Positions 27,683 through 37,663 of a DNA stretch of 64,000 nucleotides are shown here, one piece after another; position 1 is the first letter of the stretch, and every line of letters starts with the position of its first letter. The position numbers and the translations under genes are program-made. The notes under the pieces were generated by a model that did no database searches, was not told the DNA's origin, and saw only the letters and a program-made list of their open reading frames with translations. This DNA is from Vibrio tubiashii (lineage in GTDB: Bacteria; Pseudomonadota; Gammaproteobacteria; Enterobacterales; Vibrionaceae), in NCBI RefSeq assembly GCF_028551255.1, contig NZ_CP117029.1, positions 3,236,915-3,300,914 on the forward strand, given 5' to 3'.

Positions 27683-28153
27683 TTAAAGTTTTGCAGTAAT
27701 GTTGTCGAGAAGATCTTTGTGCGCGTCTTTATCGATAGAGCGCTCTAGGATTTTCTCAGCACCAGCTAAAGCCAGAGTTGCAACTTGTTTGCGCAGTTCA
27801 TCGCGCGCACGGTTGCGTTCTGCTTCAAGTTCAGCTTCTGCTTGCGCAAGGATTTTCTGGCGTTCTGCCTGAGCTTCCTCACGAGCTTCGTCTAGAATTT
27901 GAGCCTTACGCTTGTTCGCTTGCTCAATGACCTCAGTTGCTGTGCGCTTCGCTTCTTTCAATTGAGAAGAAGCGTTAGCTTGAGCTAGATTCAAGTCTTT
28001 CTCAGCACGTTCTGCCGCATGAAGGCCGTCAGCAATTTTCTTCTGACGTTCTTCGATTGCGTTCATGATTGGCGGCCATACATACTTCATGCAGAACCAC
28101 ACAAACAGAGCGAACGAGATTGCTTGACCCAGCAGAGTTGCGTTCATATTCAC
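27683..28153 (-). CDS. atpF: ATP synthase F0 subunit b
   Basis: Subunit b forms the peripheral stalk as a dimer. The 156-residue protein has one N-terminal membrane span ([24 protein letters not shown]) and then a long charged helix with the right-handed coiled-coil pattern rich in Ala, Glu, Lys and Arg. The length equals that of E. coli AtpF. It lies between atpE and atpH. Confidence 0.97.
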   Translation of the reverse strand: MNMNATLLGQAISFALFVWFCMKYVWPPIMNAIEERQKKIADGLHAAERAEKDLNLAQANASSQLKEAKRTATEVIEQANKRKAQILDEAREEAQAERQKILAQAEAELEAERNRARDELRKQVATLALAGAEKILERSIDKDAHKDLLDNITAKL

Positions 28154-28226
28154 AACAGCTACCCCTCTTTAATTGGACTTAGTGTTAATCAATGACAAAC
28201 CAATGTTTGTCTCTGAAAAGCAATGA

Positions 28227-28520
<294 letters not shown>

Positions 28521-28528
28521 TTAAAAAA

Positions 28529-29344
<816 letters not shown>

Positions 29345-29349
29345 TCATC

Positions 29350-29739
29350 CTATTTTTTGTTGTTAATGAATAGCGCTGGCGCAAAGATATTAATCCCTAA
29401 TACCAGCAAATAGGTTAGTTTGAGGGGAACGAGTTCCACCTGCATATACATGTAAGCAACAGAGAAGAGAGCCACAGTAATGAGGATCTTTAGTGCCACT
29501 CCGGTGTAGAAAGACGCAGCAACCATTTTTGCTGCACGAGCCCCTACAAACAGAAAAGCACACAAGGCAAATACAGCATTGGCGACAACAAATATGCTCC
29601 CTCCAATTAGTGCTGAGATTCCCCATTCAGTATTGACGGCTATCGCCATACCCGCTGCCACTAACGCAACCGCGCTCGCCTCGATCATTAACAATTGCTT
29701 TGCAAGCGCTCGTCCTGGTCTAGCTAACGCAGCTACCAT
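29350..29739 (-). CDS. atpI: ATP synthase accessory protein AtpI
   Basis: A small membrane protein of 129 residues with four hydrophobic segments. AtpI assists assembly or stability of the c-ring and is not essential. Sequence conservation in this family is low, so the call leans on length, topology and position as first gene of the atp operon. An AGGTA Shine-Dalgarno sequence stands before the ATG. The operon promoter should lie in the A/T-rich 187-base gap 29740-29926, where I cannot fix its position. Confidence 0.9.
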   Translation of the reverse strand: MVAALARPGRALAKQLLMIEASAVALVAAGMAIAVNTEWGISALIGGSIFVVANAVFALCAFLFVGARAAKMVAASFYTGVALKILITVALFSVAYMYMQVELVPLKLTYLLVLGINIFAPALFINNKK

Positions 29740-29926
29740 GTATTCGTACCTCTAGTAAAATCCACAGCTTTACTACCTCAGGGCTGGGAAATTGGCGAAA
29801 ATTATACGGTGAGTCGAACTGATTGCAATTAAAACACCGCAAAAAGTTACAATTTTGTTTACAAGCCGACAACTTCCGCACAAAAATTCGATTTTTACAT
29901 ATATTGATTGAGATCAATTATCTCAT

Positions 29927-30808
29927 TTAGCTCTCAAGCTTGGCAATTAACTGCTCTAATTTGTGAGGCTCATCAAGACTAATCGTCACTTTCGACTTGC
30001 CGTTGTCAGCGCGCACAATTGCAACTTTAGCCCCAAGCATTTCACTCAATTTTTGTGACATTTGTTGTGCTTCAGCGTCTTGAACCTCATTTTTGGGTTC
30101 AGATTGTGGCTGGAGACACTTTTTCACTAACTGCTCGGTCTGACGAACGGTCATTTTCTTTTTGGCGACCTGCTGAGCAATCTCAACCTGTTGCTCACCT
30201 TCAAGAGCCAACAGAGCTCTAGCATGCCCCATATCAAGCAGATTGCCGGAAACTAAACTTTTCACGTCATCTTCTAGCTGATTTAGACGCAATAAGTTAC
30301 TTACCGCCGCGCGAGACTTACCAATCACATCAGCAACCTGCTGATGAGTCAGACTAAACTCTTCTTGCAGACGATCGAGAGCAACCGCTTCTTCGATCAC
30401 ATTAAGATCTTCGCGCTGAATGTTCTCGATCAATGCCATAGCGATCGCTGCACGATCTTCGACATTCTTCACCACGCATGGCACTTGCTTAAGACCCGCT
30501 TTACGAGCCGCACGCCAGCGACGCTCACCGGCGATGATTTCAAATTTGTCACCATCAACCTGTCTCACTACGATAGGCTGAATAATCCCTTGAGATTCAA
30601 TCGAAGCGGCAAGCTCTTCTAGCGCTTCAGGTTCCATCTCTTTGCGCGGCTGGTAAACACCCGGCTTTAAGCTGTTAATATTTAAATCGGTGAGACTACC
30701 ATCCGATGACAGTTCTTGGCTGTGCAGTGCACTTTGCTGTTTTTCACGCGCTAGTGAACTGGTTGAAAGCAGGGCATCAAGCCCTTTACCTAAACCACGC
30801 TTAGACAT
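29927..30808 (-). CDS. parB: Chromosome partitioning protein ParB
   Basis: ParB is a CTP-dependent clamp that loads at parS sites near the origin and works with ParA to separate sister origins. The 293-residue protein starts KRGLGKGLDALL. It has the ParB/Srx motif AGERRWRAARKAGL with ENIQREDLNVIEEA, then the HTH LTHQQVADVIGKSRAAVSNLLRL, and a C-terminal dimerisation domain. It is cotranscribed with parA 24 bases upstream. I did not find a canonical parS site (GTTTCACGTGAAAC) in this window. Confidence 0.98.
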   Translation of the reverse strand: MSKRGLGKGLDALLSTSSLAREKQQSALHSQELSSDGSLTDLNINSLKPGVYQPRKEMEPEALEELAASIESQGIIQPIVVRQVDGDKFEIIAGERRWRAARKAGLKQVPCVVKNVEDRAAIAMALIENIQREDLNVIEEAVALDRLQEEFSLTHQQVADVIGKSRAAVSNLLRLNQLEDDVKSLVSGNLLDMGHARALLALEGEQQVEIAQQVAKKKMTVRQTEQLVKKCLQPQSEPKNEVQDAEAQQMSQKLSEMLGAKVAIVRADNGKSKVTISLDEPHKLEQLIAKLES

Positions 30809-30832
30809 GAGACGGAATTCCTTTGGTTGTCG

Positions 30833-31606
30833 TTATGCAGGGACTTCTTCGCGGCGAAGCATCTCACCAGCTAGCGCTAAATAAGCCTTAGCACCTGCAG
30901 AGTATTTATCGTAATACATTGCCGGTTTACCATGACTAGGCGCTTCAGCGAGACGCACATTGCGCGGAATAACGGTGCGGTACACCTTGTTGCCAAAGTG
31001 CTTTTTAAGTTGATCGGATACTTCGTTCGACAGTCTGTTGCGAGGGTCATACATAGTGCGTAGTAACCCTTCAATTTTTAGATTTTCGTTTACAACAGCA
31101 GCAAGCTTACTGATTGTATCCATTAACGCGGTTAAACCTTCAAGTGCAAAATACTCACACTGCATTGGAACCAAAACCGAATCGGCTGCGGCCATAGCGT
31201 TGATTGTAAGAAGGTTTAGAGAAGGAGGACAATCGATAAAGATGAAATCATAGTTATCGCGAACTGATGCTAAAGCGTGCTTAAGGCGAACTTCACGGGC
31301 AAAAACTTCCATCAGTTTGATTTCAGCCGCCGTCACATCTCCATTGGCCGCCACTAAATCATAGTTGCCGGATGTCTTACGACACACCACTTCATCAAAC
31401 GGCACATCTTCTACAAGCAGTTCATAAGCGGTGGCATCGACTTGGTATTTATCTACACCACTGGCCATCGTTGCATTGCCTTGTGGGTCGAGGTCTATCA
31501 CCAATACCTTACGCTTAGTCGCAGCCATAGATGCGGCTAAGTTGATGCATGTCGTTGTTTTTCCAACCCCGCCTTTCTGGTTGGCGATCGCTACGATTTT
31601 TCCCAC
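30833..31606 (-). CDS. parA: Chromosome partitioning ATPase ParA
   Basis: ParA is a deviant-Walker ATPase that binds DNA non-specifically when ATP-bound and moves ParB-parS complexes. The 257-residue protein begins GKIVAIANQKGGVGKTTTCINLAA with the deviant Walker A motif (KGGVGKTT). It has VLVIDLDPQGNATMASG and FIFIDCPPSLNLLTINA further on. It is the chromosomal, short type without an N-terminal HTH. It sits between rsmG and parB, 14 bases after rsmG. Confidence 0.98.
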   Translation of the reverse strand: MGKIVAIANQKGGVGKTTTCINLAASMAATKRKVLVIDLDPQGNATMASGVDKYQVDATAYELLVEDVPFDEVVCRKTSGNYDLVAANGDVTAAEIKLMEVFAREVRLKHALASVRDNYDFIFIDCPPSLNLLTINAMAAADSVLVPMQCEYFALEGLTALMDTISKLAAVVNENLKIEGLLRTMYDPRNRLSNEVSDQLKKHFGNKVYRTVIPRNVRLAEAPSHGKPAMYYDKYSAGAKAYLALAGEMLRREEVPA

Positions 31607-31620
31607 AATGAACCTCGCTT

Positions 31621-32253
31621 TTATTCCTTGCGCGATAAGATTACTAGATGACGCTCACCTTCCAATTGAGGAACATTCAAAGCTTTGACGTCGGTCACAG
31701 AACACCACTCAGGTAATTGCTCAATCTCATCCTGTGGTAATTGACCTTTCAGCGCCAAGAAATGCCCACCTGGTGATTTTGGTAGATGGTGGCACCACTC
31801 AACCATATCAGTCATTGAAGCAAATGCACGACTTAATACGCCATCGAATTTATCTTCAGGCTGGTATTCTTCGACTCGACTTTGAATCGGTGTCACATTT
31901 TCTATTTTGAGTTCATGAAGAACTTGTTTGATAAAGCGAATGCGTTTGCCCAAGCTATCTAGCAACACAAACGCTTTGTCAGGATTCATAATGGACAAAG
32001 GAATACCTGGTAGTCCTGGTCCTGTACCGACATCAATAAAACGCTCACCCTGTAAGTGAGTGCTAACAATGATGCTGTCCATAATGTGCTTCACCAGCAT
32101 CTCTTGTGGATCACGTACCGATGTCAGGTTGTACGCCTTGTTCCATTTGTTGAGCATTTCGACATAGCCAACCAGCTGTTCACGCTGACGAGGTGATACC
32201 TCTAGATCGGTCTGAGCAATCAGTTCATCCAGTTGAGTGCGTAGTTGAGACAT
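31621..32253 (-). CDS. rsmG: 16S rRNA (guanine-527 N7) methyltransferase RsmG
   Basis: RsmG (GidB) methylates G527 of 16S rRNA, and its loss gives low-level streptomycin resistance. The 210-residue protein has the SAM-binding segment [22 protein letters not shown] near residue 68, followed by [16 protein letters not shown] and the N-terminal [12 protein letters not shown]. Its ATG overlaps the stop codon of mnmG (TAATG), so the genes are translationally coupled. Confidence 0.98.
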   Translation of the reverse strand: MSQLRTQLDELIAQTDLEVSPRQREQLVGYVEMLNKWNKAYNLTSVRDPQEMLVKHIMDSIIVSTHLQGERFIDVGTGPGLPGIPLSIMNPDKAFVLLDSLGKRIRFIKQVLHELKIENVTPIQSRVEEYQPEDKFDGVLSRAFASMTDMVEWCHHLPKSPGGHFLALKGQLPQDEIEQLPEWCSVTDVKALNVPQLEGERHLVILSRKE

Positions 32254-34148
32254 TATGCTTCCTCGCCTTTTTTCAGCAGGCCATGTTTTTTCAAGTGAAC
32301 TAAAAGAATCGAAATCGCAGCCGGTGTAATGCCTGAAATGCGCGAAGCGATACCGATAGACTCTGGTTTTGCTTCTGTCAGTTTCGCCACCACTTCATTC
32401 GATAAACCGCTGACCTTAGCGTAATCTAAATCGACTGGGATCTTTGTGTGCTCATGGCGCAACGACTTTTCGATCTCATCTTGCTGGCGCTTGATATAAC
32501 CTTCGTATTTGACTTGGATTTCAACCTGCTCAGCGGCTTGTTGATCTTCGATGGCTGGGGCGAATGCCTCTAGCTGAGTCAATTGATCGTAAGACATTTC
32601 TGGACGACGCAGTAAGTCTTCACCACTCGCTTCACGTGCCATCGGTGTTTTTAGCAATTCATTTAGTGCATCAACCCCTTGTGATTTAGGGTTCATCCAG
32701 ATCTCTTTCAAGCGTTGGCGTTCAGCTTCGATATTGTCGATTTTTTGATTAAATCGAGCCCAACGAACATCATCAACCAAGCCAAGCTGACGAGCTTGCT
32801 CAGTCAAACGCAAGTCCGCGTTGTCTTCACGCAATAACAAGCGGTATTCCGCGCGTGAAGTAAACATACGGTAAGGTTCTTTAGTGCCCATGGTCGATAG
32901 GTCATCAATCAACACGCCCATGTAAGCTTGATCACGACGTGGGCTCCAGCCTTCTTTGTCTTGGCTAAACAGACTGGCGTTAAGGCCCGCCATCAAGCCT
33001 TGTGCCGCAGCTTCCTCGTAACCCGTGGTACCGTTAATTTGCCCCGCAAAGAACAAACCACTAATAAATTTAGTCTCATAGGTTTGCTTTAAGTCACGTG
33101 GATCGAAGAAATCATACTCAATCGCATAACCTGGTCGCACGATATGCGCGTTTTCGAACCCTTTCATTGAGCGTACGATCTGAACTTGAACATCAAACGG
33201 CAAGCTGGTGGAAATACCATTTGGATACAGCTCATGCGTATCAAGCCCTTCTGGCTCAATAAAGATCTGATGGCTGTTCTTGTCAGCAAAACGCATCACC
33301 TTGTCTTCGATTGATGGACAGTAGCGCGGGCCAATACCTTCAATCACACCCGCGTACATAGGGCTGCGATCAAGGTTGTTACGAATTACATCGTGAGTCT
33401 GCTCGTTGGTATGAGTGATAAAACATGGGATTTGACGCGGATGCTGTTCACGCTTTCCAATAAACGAAAATACGGGGGCAGGGTTATCACCATGTTGAGC
33501 TTCTAACTCAGAAAAATCGACACTGCGCGCATCAATGCGTGGAGGTGTGCCTGTTTTTAAACGATCAACTCTAAACGGCAGTTCACGCAGACGATCAGCC
33601 AGCGCGATCGATGGCGGATCCCCCGCACGACCACCTGACGAGCTCTCCATACCAATATGGATCTTACCGCCGAGGAAAGTCCCCACCGTCAGCACAACGG
33701 CTTTTGCGTAGAAACGCAGTCCCATCTGGGTAACAACACCCAAGACACGATCTTGCTCAACAATAAGATCATCAACAGATTGTTGGAACAGAGTGAGATT
33801 AGGGGCGTTTTCTAGCGCGTTGCGAACATAAGCTTTGTACAACGCACGATCAGCTTGAGCACGGGTTGCTCGTACAGCTGGGCCTTTCGAGGCGTTGAGT
33901 GTTCTAAATTGAATACCGGAATGATCAATCGCTTGAGCCATTAAACCGCCCATCGCGTCGACTTCTTTGACTAAGTGACCTTTACCGATACCACCAATTG
34001 CTGGGTTACACGACATCTGACCTAGGGTGTCAATGTTGTGAGTGAGTAACAGGGTTTTTTGTCCTGTACGAGCAGATGCGAGTGCGGCTTCCGTTCCTGC
34101 GTGACCGCCACCAACGACGATGACATCAAATTTTTCGTGATAAAGCAT
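32253..34148 (-). CDS. mnmG: tRNA uridine-5-carboxymethylaminomethyl modification enzyme MnmG (GidA)
   Basis: MnmG is the FAD-dependent partner of MnmE in forming cmnm5U at the wobble base of several tRNAs. The 631-residue protein begins with the FAD-binding motif [21 protein letters not shown]. It contains the family signatures [12 protein letters not shown] and [20 protein letters not shown] and ends in the MnmE-binding helical domain. It borders oriC, as in E. coli and V. cholerae. Its partner mnmE lies 23 kb away because of the island. Confidence 0.99.
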   Translation of the reverse strand: MLYHEKFDVIVVGGGHAGTEAALASARTGQKTLLLTHNIDTLGQMSCNPAIGGIGKGHLVKEVDAMGGLMAQAIDHSGIQFRTLNASKGPAVRATRAQADRALYKAYVRNALENAPNLTLFQQSVDDLIVEQDRVLGVVTQMGLRFYAKAVVLTVGTFLGGKIHIGMESSSGGRAGDPPSIALADRLRELPFRVDRLKTGTPPRIDARSVDFSELEAQHGDNPAPVFSFIGKREQHPRQIPCFITHTNEQTHDVIRNNLDRSPMYAGVIEGIGPRYCPSIEDKVMRFADKNSHQIFIEPEGLDTHELYPNGISTSLPFDVQVQIVRSMKGFENAHIVRPGYAIEYDFFDPRDLKQTYETKFISGLFFAGQINGTTGYEEAAAQGLMAGLNASLFSQDKEGWSPRRDQAYMGVLIDDLSTMGTKEPYRMFTSRAEYRLLLREDNADLRLTEQARQLGLVDDVRWARFNQKIDNIEAERQRLKEIWMNPKSQGVDALNELLKTPMAREASGEDLLRRPEMSYDQLTQLEAFAPAIEDQQAAEQVEIQVKYEGYIKRQQDEIEKSLRHEHTKIPVDLDYAKVSGLSNEVVAKLTEAKPESIGIASRISGITPAAISILLVHLKKHGLLKKGEEA

Positions 34149-34613
34149 GAACCGACCTCAGGTATTCAATAGAGAGTTGGATAGAGAAAAAGAGCGTTAT
34201 TCTACCTTCTTTCACGGGCTGAGAAAATGCTTTTGGCTCTTTTCCTTCAAGCAGTGAAATCCTTATATATATAAGATCTATATATATGATCTTTTATTAG
34301 ATCTACTATTAAGATCGACCGTTTCTGTGGATAAGTGGAAAATGATCAACAAGATCATGGATCTTATTTGGATCATATCATGTGATCTTGCCTTGATCAG
34401 ATCGAGGATTAACTGGGATCAAAATGGGTAGTTATACACAGGGGTAAAAAAGGATCTAAGTTGTTATTTGGATAACTATAGGTTAATCACCGGAAAGATC
34501 GTAGTTTATCCACAGATAAAATGATTGAAAAATGAGCGAACAGTGTTTGGGGAGTAAGGAAAGTTATTCACAAAAGGGGGAAGTGGCCAAGAAATTGACC
34601 ACTTAGAAGGGGA
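34149..34613. other. oriC: Chromosomal replication origin oriC
   Basis: This gene-free 465-base stretch between mnmG and mioC has origin architecture. An A/T-rich unwinding region lies at about 34261-34320, with tandem GATC-containing repeats. DnaA boxes follow: TGTGGATAA at 34326-34334 (minus orientation), TTATACACA at 34432-34440, TTATCCACA at 34506-34514 and TTATTCACA at 34565-34573. GATC occurs more than a dozen times, which fits Dam/SeqA control. Position and layout match the primary origin of V. cholerae and E. coli oriC. Confidence 0.95.
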
Positions 34614-35048
34614 TTAGAAAAGCTCAATATGGTCATTTAACCAGTTTTCTGCGGCATCTTCTGGTACATCATGGCTGAGAACATCGATAGTAAAACACTC
34701 TGTCAGTGCTGTAGCGCCGATATCGGCAAGTAGGTCATGGGCATGCTGACCCGCTGCACAGAACGTATCGTAACTCGAATCACCAATGGCGATCGTCGCG
34801 TATTTTACTTCATTCATTTTCGGTGGCGTGTCTTGTAGAGCTTGAATAAACGGCTGAATATTATCTGGGTATTCACCAGCGCCGTGAGTTGAAGTAATGA
34901 TTAACCAAGTACCCTTATTGTCAACTTGTGCCAAATCAGGTTGGTTATGGATGGTAGTCTCAAAGCCTTTTTCGATTAGTAGATCACTGAGGTGGTCTCC
35001 CACATACTCAGCACCACCCAGTGTGCTACCTGTAATAATGTGGATCAT
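34614..35048 (-). CDS. mioC: Flavodoxin-like protein MioC
   Basis: An FMN-binding flavodoxin-family protein of 144 residues, reported to support biotin synthase. It begins [20 protein letters not shown], the phosphate loop, and has the flavodoxin segments [12 protein letters not shown] and [14 protein letters not shown]. The ATG at 35048 has AGGAACACCT directly upstream. The longer frame is not needed. The gene is transcribed towards oriC, as in E. coli. A DnaA box (TTATACACA, 35059-35067) lies between its start and the island boundary, consistent with DnaA repression of mioC. Confidence 0.96.
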   Translation of the reverse strand: MIHIITGSTLGGAEYVGDHLSDLLIEKGFETTIHNQPDLAQVDNKGTWLIITSTHGAGEYPDNIQPFIQALQDTPPKMNEVKYATIAIGDSSYDTFCAAGQHAHDLLADIGATALTECFTIDVLSHDVPEDAAENWLNDHIELF

Positions 35049-35058
35049 AGGTGTTCCT

Positions 35059-35067
35059 TTATACACA
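35059..35067 (+). promoter_or_regulatory. DnaA box in the mioC leader
   Basis: TTATACACA, identical to the box at 34432-34440 in oriC. It lies 11 bases upstream of the mioC start codon. In E. coli a DnaA box in the mioC promoter mediates repression. Confidence 0.7.
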
Positions 35068-35069
35068 AT

Positions 35070-35095
35070 GAAAAAACGCGACCCGAGGCCGCGTT
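35070..35095 (-). terminator. Stranded former terminator of mnmE
   Basis: The minus-strand hairpin AACGCG / CGCGTT (with further GCC/GGT pairing) runs into TTTTTT. It stands right after the att copy that encodes the last codons of mnmE, so it was the mnmE terminator before the island separated them. Confidence 0.75.
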
Positions 35096-35100
35096 ATAGA

Positions 35101-35118
35101 TTATTTTCCGATACAGAA
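35101..35118. other. Left attachment site (attL), relic of the mnmE 3' end
   Basis: TTATTTTCCGATACAGAA. On the minus strand it still encodes Phe-Cys-Ile-Gly-Lys-stop, the C-terminus of MnmE, with two synonymous differences from the right copy. Confidence 0.92.
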
Positions 35119-35156
35119 AGTAAAGTTTCCCATAATAGCTGGCCTCGCGCGACGTC

Positions 35157-35190
35157 TTGGGGACCGATTGGGGATCAAATTGCAATTTAT
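35157..35190. repeat. Left arm-type repeat, TTGGGGACC-TTGGGGA pair
   Basis: TTGGGGACC and TTGGGGAT lie in tandem here, then CAAATTGCAATT. Nearly the same arrangement occurs near the right end at 57141-57178. These are probable arm sites bound by the integrase. Confidence 0.6.
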
Positions 35191-35200
35191 GGTCAAATTC

Positions 35201-35506
35201 TTACTTCCCAAGATGACTTCCATCATAGATCAGGATGGGAAAAGTGGGAATGGTGGGAAAAGGCTTTCCAGCTGACAATCTATAGTAAGCAAATCCTGTC
35301 CAGAAGAGTAGAGCGAGAAGACGAACCCTGTGAATAAGCAGAAGATATCTTTTGATCCACCAGATAATGGGGAAGGAGATCGCTGCGAGTTGCCAAAAAG
35401 GATCCGAGAGCATCAACCCCTATAGGATCATCAATAGTCCTAGTTGGTTGATCAAATTCTTTGCTAATCCAATAAGCCCATTAATGTTTATATCAGAAAC
35501 AGCCAT
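35201..35506 (-). pseudogene. Small membrane protein, third family copy, interrupted by an amber codon
   Basis: The frame starts at ATG 35506 with GGGAAC before it and overlaps the end of the preceding gene by 14 bases. It reads MAVSDINING and then NLINQLGLLMIL before a TAG at 35420-35422 in the first membrane span. The frame continues open for 73 codons with FPIIWWIKRYLLLIHR and ALLFWTGFAYYRL. Residues on both sides of the TAG align with the two intact relatives at 35493-35876 and 39455-39838. Only one base change separates it from a complete gene. Translation could also restart at ATG 35413, giving a 71-residue protein. Confidence 0.65.
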
Positions 35507-35876
35507 CAACGTTCCCATCCATGTCAACGTCCATACCACCATGGCCCATCATGGCTGAACCAGTCGCAGAGTTGAATTGCGGTTGTTTTTTCTTTTTACG
35601 GACTCTTCTGGGGTGTTCGTACTGACAGTGCAAACTCCAAACGTGCGTAGCAAAATAAGTTAGCGCGGTAGCTAGCCCAAGAAGCCAATGGAAGTAGATA
35701 AGTACCAACCAAAATAGCACCGCAGCCAAGCGTTTTTTGTGAAAAAAGTTCAGCGGAGTTTGAAACCAGACAACAAGTGGGATGGCCGTTAGCGCCAATC
35801 CCCATGAATGGTATGTTGCGATTAAACAACCAAGGGAAAATAAACAAAAGAGCGCAAAATTTATCAATTTCTTCAT
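35493..35876 (-). CDS. Small membrane protein of unknown function, family copy 1
   Basis: A 127-residue protein with three to four hydrophobic spans, followed by a basic stretch (HPRRVRKKKKQPQF) and a tail rich in Gly, Met, Asp and His (MGHGGMDVDMDGNVDG). The ATG at 35876 has GGAGA upstream. The pattern of W, PLVVWF, AAVLFWLVLIYFHW and a lysine-rich tail is shared with the gene at 39455. It is divergent from the XRE regulator at 35980, with two CTTAG-N5-CTAAG palindromes between them, so it is very likely regulated by that protein. The next gene overlaps its 3' end. I do not recognise the family. Confidence 0.8.
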   Translation of the reverse strand: MKKLINFALFCLFSLGCLIATYHSWGLALTAIPLVVWFQTPLNFFHKKRLAAVLFWLVLIYFHWLLGLATALTYFATHVWSLHCQYEHPRRVRKKKKQPQFNSATGSAMMGHGGMDVDMDGNVDGCF

Positions 35877-35900
35877 GCCGTTCTCTCCGCTAACCAAATG

Positions 35901-35923
35901 TATACTTAGTTATCCTAAGTATA
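35901..35923. promoter_or_regulatory. CTTAG-N5-CTAAG operator 1
   Basis: A 23-base palindrome with arms TATACTTAG and CTAAGTATA around TTATC. It lies between the divergent starts of the membrane protein gene and the XRE gene and overlaps the expected -35 region of the latter. Its -10 would be TATAAT at 35928-35933. Confidence 0.75.
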
Positions 35924-35937
35924 CAGGTATAATAAAA

Positions 35938-35954
35938 ACTTAGAAAATCTAAGT
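35938..35954. promoter_or_regulatory. CTTAG-N5-CTAAG operator 2
   Basis: ACTTAGAAAATCTAAGT, a second palindrome of the same form 14 bases from the first. It lies in the leader of the XRE gene, suited to autorepression. Confidence 0.75.
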
Positions 35955-35979
35955 ATCAAAGGTTGATGATGATTCTCAC

Positions 35980-36306
35980 TTGTCTAAAACAAACGTATTC
36001 CCGCAGCGCCTTAAACAGGCTAGAAATCGAGTTGGCATCAGCCAAAGAGAGCTCGGTATCCGTTTGGGTATGGATCCAAGTTCTGCGAGTGGCCGAATGA
36101 ATCATTATGAAAGAGGCCGCCACATGCCTGATGTCAGTACACTCAAGAAGCTGGCAGAAGAGTTGGGTGTGCCTGTTGCGTTTTTCTTCTCTGACTCTGA
36201 TAGTTCAGCTGAGCTGGCTTGCCTAATAGAACAGCTTAATGAAAAGGAAAAACAAGCACTCATCACTCACCTTAAGCAAGAGCTGGATAAGTCAGATAGC
36301 GCTTAG
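35980..36306 (+). CDS. XRE-family transcriptional regulator
   Basis: A 108-residue DNA-binding protein with a Cro/C1-type HTH (RLKQARNRVGISQRELGIRLGM, then MNHYERGRHMPDVSTLKKLAEELGV). It has a short acidic C-terminus (LIEQLNEKEKQALITHLKQEL) that may mediate dimerisation. The start must be TTG at 35980, because the frame is closed upstream and no in-frame ATG exists before the HTH. Two palindromes in its promoter, and one before each 28-codon gene, make it the likely repressor of the whole set. Phage C1-like autoregulation is an inference. Confidence 0.88.
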   Translation: MSKTNVFPQRLKQARNRVGISQRELGIRLGMDPSSASGRMNHYERGRHMPDVSTLKKLAEELGVPVAFFFSDSDSSAELACLIEQLNEKEKQALITHLKQELDKSDSA

Positions 36307-36308
36307 TT

Positions 36309-36395
36309 CTACTTCTCCCGCCCAGCGTACCAGAAGACGCCTCCTACAGCCGCTACAGTCAATAGTAAGCCACACAACCATATCCAAAGTTCCAT
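36309..36395 (-). CDS. 28-residue single-span membrane peptide, copy 1
   Basis: The frame starts at ATG with a perfect GAGGAG Shine-Dalgarno sequence six bases upstream and ends in TAG. The peptide starts MELWIWLCGLLLTVAAV and ends FWYAGREK: one hydrophobic helix with aromatic residues at both membrane edges and a positive C-terminus. The copy at 39873-39959 is identical at 25 of 28 residues, while about 19 codons differ silently, which is strong evidence that both are translated. It lies tail to tail with the XRE gene, two bases away. A CTTAG-N5-CTAAG operator lies upstream. Function unknown; size and make-up recall type I toxins and small regulators of membrane proteins. Confidence 0.85.
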   Translation of the reverse strand: MELWIWLCGLLLTVAAVGGVFWYAGREK

Positions 36396-36425
36396 AAGAT
36401 CTCCTCGATAATTTCTTAATGTTTA

Positions 36426-36442
36426 GCTTAGCCTTCCTAAGC
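36426..36442. promoter_or_regulatory. CTTAG-N5-CTAAG operator 3
   Basis: GCTTAGCCTTCCTAAGC lies 31 bases upstream of the first 28-codon gene. It has the same arms as the operators next to the XRE gene. Confidence 0.7.
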
Positions 36443-36697
36443 TCTTAAATCTGTAAATGAGTGGCTGAGTTTTGAAAAAACGGTCACCAGTAGCAAGTGC
36501 TTTTCAGACTTAATTAACTGAAAATACAGGTTTCCTGTAGGATTGCTCCATACTTGCGAGTCGTCTTCCCCATAACGGAGCAGCTTCTGAAAGCGCATTT
36601 TGGGAGAAATCGGGCTTAACTTTAAATTGTTCTGTCGTAACAGGTTAAAAACATTTGAAAAAGCCACGTTCTTAGACTTGCGTTTATGGTTTTCCAT
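36437..36697 (-). CDS. Hypothetical protein, 86 residues, related to the C-terminus of the protein at 37664
   Basis: No family is recognised. The protein contains FQKLLRYGEDDSQVW, then NPTGNLYFQLI and HLLLVTVF. This follows the pattern of the C-terminal part of the 237-residue protein at 37664-38377 (RKAQKYGTADNIEEW, HPSSELYFLVL, RTLVTTYE). That conservation argues it is a real gene or a recent relic rather than chance. No good Shine-Dalgarno sequence stands before the ATG. It is divergent from the lipoprotein gene, with 45 bases between them. Confidence 0.55.
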   Translation of the reverse strand: MENHKRKSKNVAFSNVFNLLRQNNLKLSPISPKMRFQKLLRYGEDDSQVWSNPTGNLYFQLIKSEKHLLLVTVFSKLSHSFTDLRA

Positions 36698-36742
36698 GAG
36701 ATGTTATATATGAAACAAATCTCATCAAATGGAGAATGACGA

Positions 36743-37600
36743 ATGAACCACAAATTGACACTGTTATTATCAACTATCATTTGCATCCTCTTTTTACACG
36801 GCTGCGCTGTATCACCAAAGCAATACGATGCACAACAGAGTAGAGCACTAAACATTGCTAGAGCTGGCGGGATTTACGATCAAGATTTACAAGACTCTTC
36901 AGATGGTACTAACTCCTACAAAAAATCACTTTTGCTTCGTGCACTAAATGCAACAGCCCTACTAACTTCACTCGATGTGCCATTGTCTGGGATGACTGGC
37001 GCTCAGACCCTAGCATTCAATGCAGGAAATATCATGGCGACGCCTGATAACCCGTCCGCTCGCCCATCATTAATGGCCTGGATGCCCAAAACAGAAGCTA
37101 CTAATAAAGATGATGCTCGCATCAAATTCGAGGAACTTGTGGATACAAGCCTAATAAATACAGCCCAGAATATGGGAATAATCGTTGAAAAACTGGCCGA
37201 CAAAGGTATTACGATGCCAAAACTGAATGGCTGGGATATAAATATATGGACAGTAGATGCGCCTCAGTTCGGCTGCAAACCTGAGCATTGCGTAATTGCA
37301 ACTCACGTTGCTCGGATAAGTGATTGGCAAACACCTGAATTTATCACTTCTGGGCCAGATGCAAGTTTTATTCTAGATTCTAATCACCCTAGTCAATACA
37401 GCCGAATTATTTTCCAGCAGGCAACTGAAAAGGTTTCCTTTCCGGTAGATGAATTCTATCGGCAGTTAAGTGCCAGCCTCCCTGCATGGTCAGCTATGTA
37501 TTTTCCTCCCAATACCGTCTTTAAGGATGGGCAAACACTACCTTACCCGGTGCTTTATGAACATGGTCAACAGCTTATGTTCGTAACTCCTCAAAGCTAA
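36743..37600 (+). CDS. Lipoprotein of unknown function
   Basis: A 285-residue protein with a lipoprotein signal ending in FLHGC (Cys21), so it should be anchored in the outer or inner membrane on the periplasmic side. GGAG stands eight bases before the ATG. The mature part has no motif I recognise. Two regions look ordered: a helical segment around SLLLRALNATALLTSLDVPLSG, and a later part with paired cysteines (GCKPEHC). The gene precedes the 237-residue gene by 63 bases on the same strand. It may be island-specific surface or accessory cargo. Confidence 0.8.
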   Translation: MNHKLTLLLSTIICILFLHGCAVSPKQYDAQQSRALNIARAGGIYDQDLQDSSDGTNSYKKSLLLRALNATALLTSLDVPLSGMTGAQTLAFNAGNIMATPDNPSARPSLMAWMPKTEATNKDDARIKFEELVDTSLINTAQNMGIIVEKLADKGITMPKLNGWDINIWTVDAPQFGCKPEHCVIATHVARISDWQTPEFITSGPDASFILDSNHPSQYSRIIFQQATEKVSFPVDEFYRQLSASLPAWSAMYFPPNTVFKDGQTLPYPVLYEHGQQLMFVTPQS

Positions 37601-37663
37601 CTGAAGCCATATAAGAGCGGAACTGGCGACGCTGCATACCAGTTCCTCAATGGAAACAAAATT

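Noticed and set aside
29740..29926. Search for a parS site near parAB
   Set aside because: No GTTTCACGTGAAAC-type sequence was found here; the island palindrome with two extra central bases should not be called parS without binding data.
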